Assembly: GCA_937899075.1 (NCBI GenBank)
Contig: CALDJX010000208.1
Coordinates: forward strand, 1-64,000
Direction: 5' to 3'
Source: an uncultured Planctomyces sp.
Lineage (GTDB): Bacteria; Planctomycetota; Planctomycetia; Planctomycetales; Planctomycetaceae
Length of the DNA stretch: 64,000 nt
The translations under genes and the position numbers were made by a program. Below the pieces are notes generated by a model. The model was not told the origin of the DNA, ran no database searches, and worked only from the letters and a program-made list of their open reading frames with translations. This document shows, one piece after another, positions 30,778 through 40,997 of this stretch. Position 1 is the first letter of the stretch. Every line of letters starts with the position of its first letter.

Positions 30778-30814
30778 CGGATCGGCAGGCTGCATGAAGC
30801 AGACTGCCGATCCG
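30778..30814. other. Hairpin in the intergenic gap of the kinase/sigma cluster
   Basis: CGGATCGGCAG ... CTGCCGATCCG. Confidence 0.55.
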
Positions 30815-30847
30815 CTTCGGACGTTCCTTGACGAGAAACGAGGCATC

Positions 30848-31525
30848 ATGATCAGCTCGTTCTTCAGTCTGGCATCGAAAACTGCTTCGACGGAAAGTCA
30901 GGCAACAACTAACCGATACGTTGCTTGGATCGACGGTGTCGGAACGTGGCTGATTCTGACGGGTTCTTCCGTTTCGCTGGGACGGGTCAACGGCAACGTG
31001 AGCCCGCTGATAAAAACACCCGTGAGCGAGCCGGAAGCCGACATTGCTCTGGTCGCGAATCTTTCACGAAGTCACGCCAGCATTCAGAGAGTCGAAGAGA
31101 ACTACGTCTTGCATCCAGAATCTTCGGTGCGGATTCAAAGCAGACCGATTTCGTACGACACGGTTTTGCCGGACTCTTGCGAGATCACGCTCGGCGATTC
31201 TGTTCGGCTTTCGTTTTCGATTCCGACGCCGCTGAGTGCCACGGCGAAGATGACGTTTGCCAGCGAGCACCGACCTCGCACTTCGGTCGACGGAGTAATC
31301 CTCATGGCGGAGACATGCCTGCTCGGACCATCGGCCAGCGACCATATTCTGTGTCGCAACTGGTCGGAGTCAGTCGTGCTGGTACAGACGTCAGCGGGAA
31401 TCGTTGTGAAGTCAAAACAGGAATTACAGATCGGTGGTCGCAAGGCAGGGACATCGGGTGTCGTTTCAAATGGTCAGGTTGTCAGCGGCGACGACTTTCG
31501 TTTTCGCCTCGAACCATTGATCTGA
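30848..31525 (+). CDS. FHA-like domain protein
   Basis: 'SSVSLGRVNGN...ADIALVANLSRSHASIQRVEENYVLHPESSVRIQSRPI...LGDSVRLSFSIP' matches an FHA core. Confidence 0.7.
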   Translation: MISSFFSLASKTASTESQATTNRYVAWIDGVGTWLILTGSSVSLGRVNGNVSPLIKTPVSEPEADIALVANLSRSHASIQRVEENYVLHPESSVRIQSRPISYDTVLPDSCEITLGDSVRLSFSIPTPLSATAKMTFASEHRPRTSVDGVILMAETCLLGPSASDHILCRNWSESVVLVQTSAGIVVKSKQELQIGGRKAGTSGVVSNGQVVSGDDFRFRLEPLI

Positions 31526-31656
31526 CAGAAGTCCGAAGACAGGAAGCAGCGTTTGAGGAGTTACCGCCGGAGCATCGACAGGACGAACACACTGAAAGTC
31601 CGGCAAAGCCAATCCAGTTATTGATGACTCGGTTGAAATCCTCAAAACGGTAAACC

Positions 31657-33564
31657 ATGAATACAACAATCGACCTCAGACAGGGCCCGCGAAAGGGCGG
31701 TGGTTCGATGAACTTCAGATATGAACCGGAATCAAAGCCGCTCGATGGCTACACAATCAAACGCGCGATCCAGCGTGGTGGATTCGGCGAGGTTTACTAC
31801 GCGCTGAGTGACGGTGGCAAAGAGGTCGCGCTGAAACTGCTGCAGTCGAATGCGGACGTCGAGCTGCGCGGGATCGCTCAGTGCCTGAACCTGAAACACT
31901 CAAATCTGCTGTGCATCTTTGACGTCAAAGAGTCCGCTGCTGGCGAACAATTCGTCATCATGGAATACGTCGCTGGCCGAACGCTCGGCGAAGTGATCGC
32001 CGAAAAGCCAAACGGCATCGAACACGAACACGTCGAAGAGATGCTGATTCAAATTGCCGCTGGAGCCGACTATCTGCACGAACGCGGCATCGTTCACCGT
32101 GATCTCAAGCCGGCCAATATCTATCTCGAAAACGGAGTCATCAAGATCGGCGATGTTGGGCTGGCGAAGTTCATTTCCGAAAGCCGCCGCAGTGCTCAGA
32201 CGCAAAGCGTCGGCACTGTTTACTACATGGCTCCGGAAATTGCTCACGGTCGTTACGGCAAAGAAGTCGACGTCTACGCCATCGGCGTCATGCTTTACGA
32301 AATGCTGACCGGCAATGTTCCGTTCGACGGAGAGTCGACGGGCGAAATCCTGATGAAGCAACTATCCGCCGAGCCGGACCTCAGCTCGCTTCCGACGGCC
32401 ATTCGTCCTGTCGTCGCACGTGCCCTCGCAAAGGATCCAGAGAAGCGAACATCAAGTGCCGCGCAGCTTGCTCAGGAATTCTCTGCGGCACTTCACGGTA
32501 CAACCTCGCCAGCGCCTCCGCCCATTCCCGTAGAAGTTAAAGCGAGCTACCGGGACGAACCAATCCGCGGCGAACGGCTCAACAAATCAGAGGATCGTCA
32601 ACGTGCCGAACTCTACGACGCGAAACAAAGGCACTGGCAGGAACGGGCCGAGTGGTTTCAACGGCCCGGCAACTGGATGATCGTGGCTGGTGGTGCGGTC
32701 CTGTTGGTAATCCTTTCTCCGATCATCGCGGGAGTTGGAATTCCGTTGGTGGTTCTTGCAAGTCCGCTGTTGATCCTGCTGGCTTTTGCAGCCGGAGCAT
32801 TTGGACTGGTGAAGTGGGCAATAAATGTTTTCGCCGGTGACGGTTCCAACGTGGGGCATGGCCACAATCGGGGAGTAAAACTCAACAGCGGATACGTGAG
32901 GTACGAATCCGCGAACAGTGAACGGCAACTCGGAATGCTGGATCGAGTCGCGGAGTCGACCGGTTCGATGGCCGTGGCTGCGTTTTGTTCAGCGGCGATC
33001 GCGTTTGCTCTGTTTGCAACGAAGACCGCTCTCGACACGCCAACGCAAGCAACACTCTTTGGAATTGTCACCACGCTCGGAGCATGGGCCGCCTTACTGC
33101 CCGCAAAAATGTGGGAAGGTCGCGGCGGAGACGGATTTGTCCGCCGGATGATGACCGGTCTGCTGGGAGCTGCCGTCGGTGTCGCGGCATTCGGCGTCGA
33201 CGATGCCTTGATGGTACACCTGCCTGTTCGAAGCATCATGGATCCGGTCGCGACTCAACTGGCCAATCAGAACTTTCTGCCAGTCTCGTTGAGCTATGGA
33301 GACGCGTCACGACTGATCGGCTACATCGTCTTCTTCACGGTGCTGATGATGGTTCGTCGCTGGTGGTTCCACGTCGACTCTTACCGACCTCATCGCATTC
33401 GAGTGTCCTCGGTTTTCTGGACAGCCGCCGCCGCATGGCTGCTTTCTTTGACGACGCACTTCCCGGCCGAGTGGGCCGTCCTCTGGGCAATCGCAACCTC
33501 GACAACGGCACAACTTGCGGCCGTGTGGGTTCGCCCTGATCAACGTACAGCTCCGAAAGCCTGA
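31657..33564 (+). CDS. Ser/Thr protein kinase with C-terminal membrane region
   Basis: '[25 protein letters not shown]', '[29 protein letters not shown]', '[10 protein letters not shown]'; several TM helices. Confidence 0.92.
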   Translation: MNTTIDLRQGPRKGGGSMNFRYEPESKPLDGYTIKRAIQRGGFGEVYYALSDGGKEVALKLLQSNADVELRGIAQCLNLKHSNLLCIFDVKESAAGEQFVIMEYVAGRTLGEVIAEKPNGIEHEHVEEMLIQIAAGADYLHERGIVHRDLKPANIYLENGVIKIGDVGLAKFISESRRSAQTQSVGTVYYMAPEIAHGRYGKEVDVYAIGVMLYEMLTGNVPFDGESTGEILMKQLSAEPDLSSLPTAIRPVVARALAKDPEKRTSSAAQLAQEFSAALHGTTSPAPPPIPVEVKASYRDEPIRGERLNKSEDRQRAELYDAKQRHWQERAEWFQRPGNWMIVAGGAVLLVILSPIIAGVGIPLVVLASPLLILLAFAAGAFGLVKWAINVFAGDGSNVGHGHNRGVKLNSGYVRYESANSERQLGMLDRVAESTGSMAVAAFCSAAIAFALFATKTALDTPTQATLFGIVTTLGAWAALLPAKMWEGRGGDGFVRRMMTGLLGAAVGVAAFGVDDALMVHLPVRSIMDPVATQLANQNFLPVSLSYGDASRLIGYIVFFTVLMMVRRWWFHVDSYRPHRIRVSSVFWTAAAAWLLSLTTHFPAEWAVLWAIATSTTAQLAAVWVRPDQRTAPKA

Positions 33565-33655
33565 ATTGGGCCTGACAGTTGCCTGGTGGAATAACTTCTT
33601 CAGCGACTGACAACGTTTAACGAGTCATTCAATTCAACTCCGATTGGAGTCAACT

Positions 33656-34606
33656 ATGAACGCAGCCCCGGTTCAACTTTCATTCATTGGGCTCCTTGTG
33701 CTCGGTCTGGTCGGGCTCGGATGCCTGTTCTTGCTCACGATGATTCTGCGAACCTTCACGGGACGCTCACACCGAGGGTATCAATCAGTCGAAGCGGGAA
33801 GCCCCGTTTCGCATCCTCGCAGTGTGCTAGGTCCGGTGCTGTTGGGTGTCGGTCTGTTGGTTGTCGGTCTGTTGGTTGTCGGCGTGGTGATGGTTGGAAT
33901 CCTGACTCTGAAAATGTCCTACCAGGTCCAGGAAATAGCCCCCGTCACCGTAACCGTAAGCTCTGAATCTGGCTCTGTCCGACCGAGGCAGGCCGCAATC
34001 GTCGAATCCACATCGATTGAAACTAACGCCAACACTAGAAGCGAAAATTCCGAGACAACCGATGGGGACTCCGAACTGCTTCCGTCATGGACAAAAAGAG
34101 AACGGATCGTTCTTGAGACGGGTGAAGTGCCGCGAGTCTTATTTGTCGAGACAAGCGGCTTGTACTCTTCCCAGGAAGAGGCCCTGGCCGAGGCGACGAA
34201 AAATGCGATCGACAAATTCAGATCACGACTCGCTGAAACGTGGAGCAGGCTCGCTGTCCAGCCGGTCCCTGAGAACATCTTTCAGGATGCGTCGATCCAG
34301 CAGGTTCATATCGAAAAACGAATGCACAGTTTCGGTGCCTACGAAGAACCCATGTACCGAGTCTACCTGCAATATCTGGACTCGGCTCAAACCAGAGAGC
34401 CAGTGATCGAAGCCTGGAAAAGCACATTCTCCAGCAATCGAGCGCTGCAGTTCGGAATCGGGTTCGGCGCTCTGGCCGCGTTGCTTGGAGTTGTCTCCGC
34501 AGGGCTTCGAGCTTTGTCCGCCGCCAAAGGAAGCCGCGGCCGCGCTGTCATGACGGCTCTGGCCTTTGCCGGTTTGGGGCTGGTTGGTTTACTGTTCATC
34601 GCTTGA
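33656..34606 (+). CDS. Hypothetical membrane protein
   Basis: Two N-terminal and two C-terminal TM segments around a soluble domain; ATG at 33656. Confidence 0.65.
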   Translation: MNAAPVQLSFIGLLVLGLVGLGCLFLLTMILRTFTGRSHRGYQSVEAGSPVSHPRSVLGPVLLGVGLLVVGLLVVGVVMVGILTLKMSYQVQEIAPVTVTVSSESGSVRPRQAAIVESTSIETNANTRSENSETTDGDSELLPSWTKRERIVLETGEVPRVLFVETSGLYSSQEEALAEATKNAIDKFRSRLAETWSRLAVQPVPENIFQDASIQQVHIEKRMHSFGAYEEPMYRVYLQYLDSAQTREPVIEAWKSTFSSNRALQFGIGFGALAALLGVVSAGLRALSAAKGSRGRAVMTALAFAGLGLVGLLFIA

Positions 34607-34652
34607 AGTTGATGCATAAGAAGTTCGCGAAAACCGACAGGAATCTCCACGC

Positions 34653-35291
34653 GTGAATCAAGCTGACCAGTTAATGCTTCGGCAGGTGAGGGATGGAGAT
34701 TCCGCAGCGTGGCAGCAGTTCATCGCGAGGTTCGAAGGTCGTCTACTCGCATTTGCCAACGCACGCCTGGCCAACAAGAGTTTGAGTGAAGACATCGTTC
34801 AAGAGACATTCATTGGTTTCCTGACCAGCCTGCCCAACTACGACGAGGGGACACCGGTCGAATCATTTCTCTTCGCCATTGCCGCGCACAAGTTGACCGA
34901 CGTCTTGCGCAGACAGGGCCGGCGGCCAACGGTTCCACTGTTCGCACCGACAGAAGACGGTGGCAAATTCCCAGAACCAGCCGGTAGCGCACGCCGAGCG
35001 TCAAGCATGATGCGCAGCCGCGAAGACCGGACAGCCGAACAGACGGTCGTTGGCCGTTGTCTGACCTCGCTGGTCGAACAATGGTTAAGCAGCGGCGAGT
35101 TCGAGCGACTGCAATGTGTCGAGCTTCTGTTCGTACTCGGCTGGCCGAATCGCGACGTGGCGACATTCATGAGCATCTCGGAACAGGCCGTCGCCAATCA
35201 CAAATACTTCGTCGTTACGAAGTTGAAGGCTGCTGCCAAAGAAGCTCGCCTGACCGACGTTTCGCTGCCCGAGTTGGTGGCCGAAGGCTAA
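34653..35291 (+). CDS. ECF-like sigma-70 family factor
   Basis: 'LSEDIVQETFIGFLTSLPNYDEGTPVESFLFAIAAHKLTDVLRRQGRR' region 2, 'LGWPNRDVATFMSISEQAVANHKYFVVTKLK' region 4. Confidence 0.88.
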   Translation: MNQADQLMLRQVRDGDSAAWQQFIARFEGRLLAFANARLANKSLSEDIVQETFIGFLTSLPNYDEGTPVESFLFAIAAHKLTDVLRRQGRRPTVPLFAPTEDGGKFPEPAGSARRASSMMRSREDRTAEQTVVGRCLTSLVEQWLSSGEFERLQCVELLFVLGWPNRDVATFMSISEQAVANHKYFVVTKLKAAAKEARLTDVSLPELVAEG

Positions 35292-35320
35292 GTGGTCTGT
35301 TTCAGAAGTCAGGGCAGGGT

Positions 35321-35392
35321 TACCAGCACGAAGCGCAAGCGAGTGAATACTTATTCCGCGGAAGATTCACTCGCTTGCGCTTCGTGCTGGTA
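35321..35392. repeat. Perfect 28-bp inverted repeat pair
   Basis: TACCAGCACGAAGCGCAAGCGAGTGAAT (35321-35348) and exact reverse complement (35365-35392). Confidence 0.9.
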
Positions 35393-35443
35393 CTGAAAAC
35401 GCTGTACAGACTTCCGAACTGGCCGACTAAGGTAACATCCGAT

Positions 35444-36706
35444 TCAACGGGCGTACCAAAGCAGAACCCGAGTCAGATCGTCCGTCTTCGCGAGCATGTT
35501 GACGCGACGTCGAAATCCGCCGCTGCCGAAAACTGGCGAGTAACCATGATGATGGTCGGCGATCGTCATGGCTTTGCTGAGGTCTGCTGTGGTCCATGTC
35601 GATCGACCATCGCTCGCCGCCAGCCACTTCGCGATCCAGCACATCGCCGAAATGACCAGCACGAGACTGCGGAAACCTTCCACCAGCGGGATGTCGTAGT
35701 ACGCCGGTCCGCAGAAGTGGAGACCCTGCAACTTCACACTTAAGTAACGGGTGAGGATTTCTTCGAACTCGTCAGGAAACTCGCCGAATGGTTGTTCCAT
35801 GGTTTCGAAAGGTACTTCCTGAAAGCAGTCCTGAAGCGGCGTCGCGGTGCCTCGACCTGAGGCGAATTTCGTCGCGGCTCGAAACAAACGCCAGCGTCCG
35901 GCTAGTCCGGCATCCAGGTCTGCGACGGTGTCTTTCCTCGCGTAATGAGCAACGAGCAGCCGAAACTGCATCTGCATCACGCCGGCTGGTTGAGCGGGCT
36001 CAGGGATCTCTTCGTTGAGAGCCGCTTCGGAAATGATCTCCAGAAAATCTCCCAGTCGCGCGCCTCGAATCAGATCAAACTGCGCCTGATCGACAAGGCC
36101 GACAACAAACAACGCTCGGTAAAGACGTTCGATGATCGGTGCGTCCTCGTCCTGCGTGACAAGTTCGTGCAGAGCGTTGACGACTTTCAGAGTGTCTGGC
36201 CAGTCGAGCTGTTCGCTTTTACTGATCCGTGGTGGAGGAACTTTGTCAGCATTTTCCGGGACGACGAGCCGCTCGATTTTCTTCAGCTCGTCACGGCTTT
36301 CAGAAACGGGCTTTCCGAGATTCGCGACTACGGAAGGGCAACTGAATCTCAGGCTGACAGTGACCTTCTTGCCAGCCGGGTGCAGGGCGTACGGATAAAT
36401 CCGACAGGCCAGCGGTTTAGCGGCTTCGCCGAACTTCGCATGGATTCGGCACAAGCCGTCGTCGTTGAGAAAAACGCAACCACCATCTGAGCCGTGAGCC
36501 AATCGCCAGCTCTTCTTGAACAAAGAACTTCGATGAGGCACCACGACCGGCCCGTCCTGCACACCGTCGTTCGCTGTCCACTTCTGATCAAGAATCCGTT
36601 GCCGTTCTTCCTCGGTGATCTCGATGAGGTGCTGTCTGCAACAACCGGAGCAGTTGTGGCAACTCCAGTTCTGAATCGTTGGCAGTTGAAGCGGAGGAAG
36701 AGACAT
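35444..36706 (-). CDS. YkgJ-family Cys-cluster protein
   Basis: 'CHNCSGCCRQHLIEITEEERQRI', 'GGCVFLNDDGLCRIHAKFGEAAKPLACRIYPY' metal-cluster pattern. Confidence 0.85.
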   Translation of the reverse strand: MSLPPLQLPTIQNWSCHNCSGCCRQHLIEITEEERQRILDQKWTANDGVQDGPVVVPHRSSLFKKSWRLAHGSDGGCVFLNDDGLCRIHAKFGEAAKPLACRIYPYALHPAGKKVTVSLRFSCPSVVANLGKPVSESRDELKKIERLVVPENADKVPPPRISKSEQLDWPDTLKVVNALHELVTQDEDAPIIERLYRALFVVGLVDQAQFDLIRGARLGDFLEIISEAALNEEIPEPAQPAGVMQMQFRLLVAHYARKDTVADLDAGLAGRWRLFRAATKFASGRGTATPLQDCFQEVPFETMEQPFGEFPDEFEEILTRYLSVKLQGLHFCGPAYYDIPLVEGFRSLVLVISAMCWIAKWLAASDGRSTWTTADLSKAMTIADHHHGYSPVFGSGGFRRRVNMLAKTDDLTRVLLWYAR

Positions 36707-36793
36707 TCAGGGGAAACAATTTCTTAAAGTCGCTCAAAACAAAATGGCTGACACAATGGGACGCCGGGAAACATCAACGTCTTTCAAATCCTT

Positions 36794-36876
36794 GAACCAC
36801 AAATGGACGCGAAGAAACATGAATGAGGACGTCGTCATAAGATGGATTCGCGTTTCTTCGTGTCCATTCGTGGTTC
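36794..36876. repeat. Inverted repeat pair GAACCAC(A/G)AATGGAC(G/A)CGAAGAAAC
   Basis: 36794-36818 versus reverse complement of 36852-36876, 2 mismatches in 25. Confidence 0.85.
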
Positions 36877-36895
36877 GCCCAGTCTGAATCGAAAT

Positions 36896-38515
36896 TCAAA
36901 GTAGCGATCCAGGGTTTGGTTCTTTTGATTCTTCAACGGTTGGCGGTGGTTCATCCTGGAAAATCCCGGCGACATCCATCAGGCCGCGAACGAATCCGTA
37001 GGCCGCGCAAAGGCCGACGACGACGCGCAGGATCAGATCGGTTGTCTCAGACCCTTTCTTTTTGCGGCGACTCTTTTTCTGGCCGGTCGTTTTCTGTTGC
37101 GCGGCGGGTGACTTTCTGATCGGTACTCCCAGGCGGTCGAGTACCGGATGAAATTCGCTGTGATCACCAAGCGGACGGAACGGCTGATTCTGTGCAGACT
37201 TGACCTGAACGGCGGGCGGCAACAATCGTCGCTCGAGGGCGAGGATCAGCTCGTCGGTCATCATCTTCGATAGAACCTGCTTGCCGAGCTTGTTCTTGTG
37301 TGAGACGTACCACATTTTTCCAGTGGACGTGCCGGCCGACGATGGTGTCGTCGATTGGGCAACTGGTCCGGTGGCTGGAGCGGATGGCCGGGAAGCCGAT
37401 GACGCAGCTCCGGCTGGGGAAGGCTTCGTCGGACCCGCGGACTTCGACCAGACGCCATAAGCGACGTACGGCGTCCTGCTATTACAGAAGCTGAGCGAAT
37501 CATTATGCCGGCCCAGCTTCGCGAGATCGCTAATCAGCTCACCGCAGTTTGCGTATCGTTGCTTCGGTTCCGGAACGAGCGTTCGATGAATGATCAGGTC
37601 CAGCCGCTCGGGAACTTCCGGGTTGAGCGACCTGGCCGGTTCGTACTTGCCGGACTGTTTGGCCGAAAGAAACTCGACAACCGACGATCCCTTGTACGGA
37701 AGCTCGCCAGTCAGCATGACGTAGAGCATCGCCCCCAGCGAAAAGACATCCGAAGCCGGAGTCGCCGTGCGTGCGTCGTAGGATTGTTCAGGGGCCATGT
37801 ACTCGGGTGTGCCAAGTCCGGTGCCGGTCGCCGTCATCGACATGTCGGCCTGAACGAGTTTGACGAGCCCGAAGTCGGCAACCTTCGCCATGCCGTCTCG
37901 CGAGATCAGAATGTTTGCCGGTTTAATATCTCGGTGGATGATGCCGAGGTTGTGAGCGTGTTCCAGAGCCGCCGCACAAACGAGCGTAATCTGAACAGCG
38001 TCTCCAACTGATAATCGTTTCTTCTGATCGAGGATGTCCTGCAGTGAGGCTCCGTCGATGAACTCCATCGCCGCGTAGTGGTGACCTTTCTCCTCGCCTG
38101 TCGCATAAATGCGAACGATGTGCGGATGATCGAGTGCGGCGAGTGACTTTGCTTCTCGTAAAAAACGTTCGAGCAAAGTTTCGTTGCTGGCAAACTCTTT
38201 CGGCAGAAGTTTTAGAGCGACTTTTCGACCAAGACTACCTTGCTCGGCAAGGAAGACTTCTCCCATGCTGCCTTCGCCGATCGCCTTCTTAATCCGGAAG
38301 TCACCGAGCTGCCGTTGTTCAGTTTCGGATGATTTGCGTTTGCGAGTTTTTTTCGGCTTATTGTCAAAGACAGTTGAACCGGGATTGGCCGAGCGTTTCT
38401 GGCCGCCCTGCAACGCGTCGATGCCGGGAAGGTCAAGCGTGCTGTCGCCGCCCCCCGGATCGCCTTCGGAGTGGGTGTCGCCTGCGGGCAGTTTAAACTC
38501 GGACGAAGACGTCAC
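36896..38515 (-). CDS. Ser/Thr protein kinase
   Basis: 'KAIGEGSMGEVFLAEQGSLGRKVALKLL', 'GIIHRDIKPANILISRDGMAKVADFGLVKL', 'GTPEYMAPEQ'; C-terminal TM helix. Confidence 0.93.
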   Translation of the reverse strand: MTSSSEFKLPAGDTHSEGDPGGGDSTLDLPGIDALQGGQKRSANPGSTVFDNKPKKTRKRKSSETEQRQLGDFRIKKAIGEGSMGEVFLAEQGSLGRKVALKLLPKEFASNETLLERFLREAKSLAALDHPHIVRIYATGEEKGHHYAAMEFIDGASLQDILDQKKRLSVGDAVQITLVCAAALEHAHNLGIIHRDIKPANILISRDGMAKVADFGLVKLVQADMSMTATGTGLGTPEYMAPEQSYDARTATPASDVFSLGAMLYVMLTGELPYKGSSVVEFLSAKQSGKYEPARSLNPEVPERLDLIIHRTLVPEPKQRYANCGELISDLAKLGRHNDSLSFCNSRTPYVAYGVWSKSAGPTKPSPAGAASSASRPSAPATGPVAQSTTPSSAGTSTGKMWYVSHKNKLGKQVLSKMMTDELILALERRLLPPAVQVKSAQNQPFRPLGDHSEFHPVLDRLGVPIRKSPAAQQKTTGQKKSRRKKKGSETTDLILRVVVGLCAAYGFVRGLMDVAGIFQDEPPPTVEESKEPNPGSLL

Positions 38516-38651
38516 GAAGAGTACTCTCGCTTCCGGGGTTGAATTGGCGAAGTCAGCTGACAGGAACTGCCCGCATCGCTTCGTTCAATGATCTGACTTT
38601 TAACGGCCACCGAACGGAACCTCAACAGGCCAGGCAACCCGAGGCAGTGAA

Positions 38652-39434
38652 TCACGACTTTGAAATGAATTCCCTCAGTGAGTTCATGCCCGCTTTCAAC
38701 CCGGCCTGATAAATCCAGACGTCGCCGCTCCATGCCAGCATGCGAAAGCCTTTCTGGACGACGACTTCGGCGAAGTCGAGCGTTGTCGGCATCAGGCCGC
38801 CAATCTTTCCGTGCGCGTTACATGCTGCGATGACACGATCCATTGCCGCCAGAAAGTCAGGATGGTCGAACTGTCCAGGGATCCCGATTGAAGCCGAGAG
38901 GTCTGACTGACCGATCCAAAGAACGTCGATTCCGTCAACGGCCGCGATGGCTTCCACATTTTCCAGACCGTCGGCAGTCTCGATTTGAGCAATCAGTAGC
39001 TGATGCTCGTTCGAGCTTGTCATTTTCTCGACCACGTCGCCGCCCTTGTAATCGTCGTGGCCGATGCCGAATGCACATCCTCGACGACCGACCGGCGGGT
39101 ACTTTGCGGAGTTGACGATCTTTTCAGCCTGCTCGACAGACTCGACCATCGGCACCATCACGCCCTGAGCACCCATGTCGAGTGCCCGGGCAATGAAGTG
39201 GTACTCGGTGGCCGGAACGCGAACGAGTGGCAGCATGCCCGTGCCGTGCGTCGTCGCGCACAACATGCGGATCGTTTCAAAGTTCCAGCCAGTATGCTCC
39301 ATGTCGAAAATGGCGAACTCAGCACCTGTCGACGCGGCCGCACGGGCGACTCCCGCTGAATGAAATTCGAACATAAAGGTTCCGATCGAGGAACCACCGG
39401 CCATTAAGTTCTGCTTGACGGAGTTAGGTTGCAT
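38652..39434 (-). CDS. HpcH/HpaI aldolase family protein
   Basis: 'FAIFDMEHTGWNFETIRML', 'GAQGVMVPMVESVEQAEKIVNSAKYPPVGRRG', 'QIETADGLENVEAIAAVDGIDVLWIGQSDLS'. Confidence 0.92.
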   Translation of the reverse strand: MQPNSVKQNLMAGGSSIGTFMFEFHSAGVARAAASTGAEFAIFDMEHTGWNFETIRMLCATTHGTGMLPLVRVPATEYHFIARALDMGAQGVMVPMVESVEQAEKIVNSAKYPPVGRRGCAFGIGHDDYKGGDVVEKMTSSNEHQLLIAQIETADGLENVEAIAAVDGIDVLWIGQSDLSASIGIPGQFDHPDFLAAMDRVIAACNAHGKIGGLMPTTLDFAEVVVQKGFRMLAWSGDVWIYQAGLKAGMNSLREFISKS

Positions 39435-39604
39435 CGAAAATCTCGCTGTGTACTCAAAGGGTAGTTTCAATTCTGGTCTGGATGCGGTAAACGCGGCTCG
39501 CAAGTTACTGACAATCACTTCGTCCGTCACGTGTTCCAGAATTGGTTCGGTGGCCGCTTGCGAAGTTCCAGGTTTCACCTTCCACGTGGCGACGAATTTT
39601 CGAA

Positions 39605-40801
39605 ATGAATGTCCTTCCTGAATCCGATCGAAATCCGGCGGCCCTGGCGACTCACGTTCGCGACGAGGCTCGGAGAATCGGTTTCGATCTGGTGGGAATT
39701 TCGCCAGCGACCGCTCCTGCCGGGTTCGATCATCTACAGAGTTGGCTGGAGCAGAACTTCGAAGGCGAGATGCAGTACATGCGGCGGCGAGAGGCCGCGT
39801 ACGAGCATCCCGACGGTGTGTTGCCCGGCACGAAAAGCGTGATCGTCACGGCGTTGAATTATCACGCATCGGGTACGGCCGGACCGAGCGTGCCGGTCGG
39901 AGCGAATGACGACCTCGCTCAGCCATCGGCCATCGGAAAAGTTGCGAGCTACGCAAACGGCACGGCGGACTATCACGATGTGATTCGAAAAATGCTGAAG
40001 CAACTCGGCGCCGTTCTGCACGAGGCCGTGCCTGGCTGCCGAACTCGCGCGGTCGTCGACACGGCTCCGCTGCTGGAGCGTGACTTCGCGAAGATTGCCG
40101 GGCTCGGCTGGTTCGGCAAAAACACGATGCTGATCAACAAGCACGCCGGAAGCTGGTTGTTTCTGGGAGCGTTGCTGACCGACGTCGAACTGGAGCCAGA
40201 CGCTCCGCATGACACTTCGCACTGTGGAACCTGCACTCGTTGTCTGGATGCCTGCCCGACGGACGCGTTTGCCTCGCCGTACGTGCTCGACGCGCGGAAG
40301 TGTATTTCCTACCTGACGATCGAACTGCGCGATCAGCCAATTCCAAAAGCACTTCGCGAGGGCATGCAGGATTGGATCTTCGGCTGCGACATCTGCCAGG
40401 ACGTCTGCCCGTGGAACCGCAAAGCGACCAGCACGTCAATCCCTGAGTTTCATCCAGCAGCGGACTTGTCGCCGCTTGATCTGAAATGGTTACTTTCACT
40501 CAGCGACGAAGAGTTCCGTACGCGTTTTCGCAAGACGCCGTTCGATCGGCCCGGACGGTCCGGGCTGTTAAGAAACGCTGCCATCGCTGCTGGAAATTCG
40601 AGCGACGCTTCGATGGTCCCATCACTGATCAACTGTCTGAATGACGAAGAGCCGCTCGTGCGAGGCGCGGCTGCGTGGGGACTTGGCAAGCTCGGCGGCG
40701 ACGTTGCCCGCAACGCTCTTAACGAGCGAGCGAGTGTCGAATCCGATCCGAGCGTTCAATCGGAAATTGAGTCCGCCGGCTCAGGAACAGTCCCGTATTA
40801 A
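39605..40801 (+). CDS. queG: Epoxyqueuosine reductase
   Basis: 'GYMRRREAAYEHP'-like motif, 'CGTCTRCLDACPTDAF', 'CDICQDVCPWNRKA' [4Fe-4S] motifs, C-terminal HEAT. Confidence 0.93.
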   Translation: MNVLPESDRNPAALATHVRDEARRIGFDLVGISPATAPAGFDHLQSWLEQNFEGEMQYMRRREAAYEHPDGVLPGTKSVIVTALNYHASGTAGPSVPVGANDDLAQPSAIGKVASYANGTADYHDVIRKMLKQLGAVLHEAVPGCRTRAVVDTAPLLERDFAKIAGLGWFGKNTMLINKHAGSWLFLGALLTDVELEPDAPHDTSHCGTCTRCLDACPTDAFASPYVLDARKCISYLTIELRDQPIPKALREGMQDWIFGCDICQDVCPWNRKATSTSIPEFHPAADLSPLDLKWLLSLSDEEFRTRFRKTPFDRPGRSGLLRNAAIAAGNSSDASMVPSLINCLNDEEPLVRGAAAWGLGKLGGDVARNALNERASVESDPSVQSEIESAGSGTVPY

Positions 40802-40941
40802 CTTCCCGAATATGGTGAGAGCGTCAGTTCTCGTCATTCCCGCGCAGGCGGGAAACCAGTTTCTCCGGGCGTTCTGGTTTCCCGCCTGCGCGGGAATGAC
40901 GTGGTTGAAAATCGGGAAGTTATTCTGCACCCATTCCTGAG
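40780..40941. mobile_element. 162-bp MITE-like element, copy 1
   Basis: 30-bp imperfect terminal inverted repeats (CTCAGGAA...TAACTTCCCGA) plus internal perfect 28-bp inverted repeat (40832-40859 / 40874-40901). Confidence 0.85.
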
Positions 40942-40997
40942 TGAGAGTGTGCCACCCACTTGCTCTGCACCTTTACTCGTGAGTGTGGCGACGATGT

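Noticed and set aside
33841-33890. 15-bp tandem duplication (GGTCTGTTGGTTGTC) in the membrane protein gene
   Set aside because: Only two units encoding a hydrophobic TM helix; ordinary low complexity
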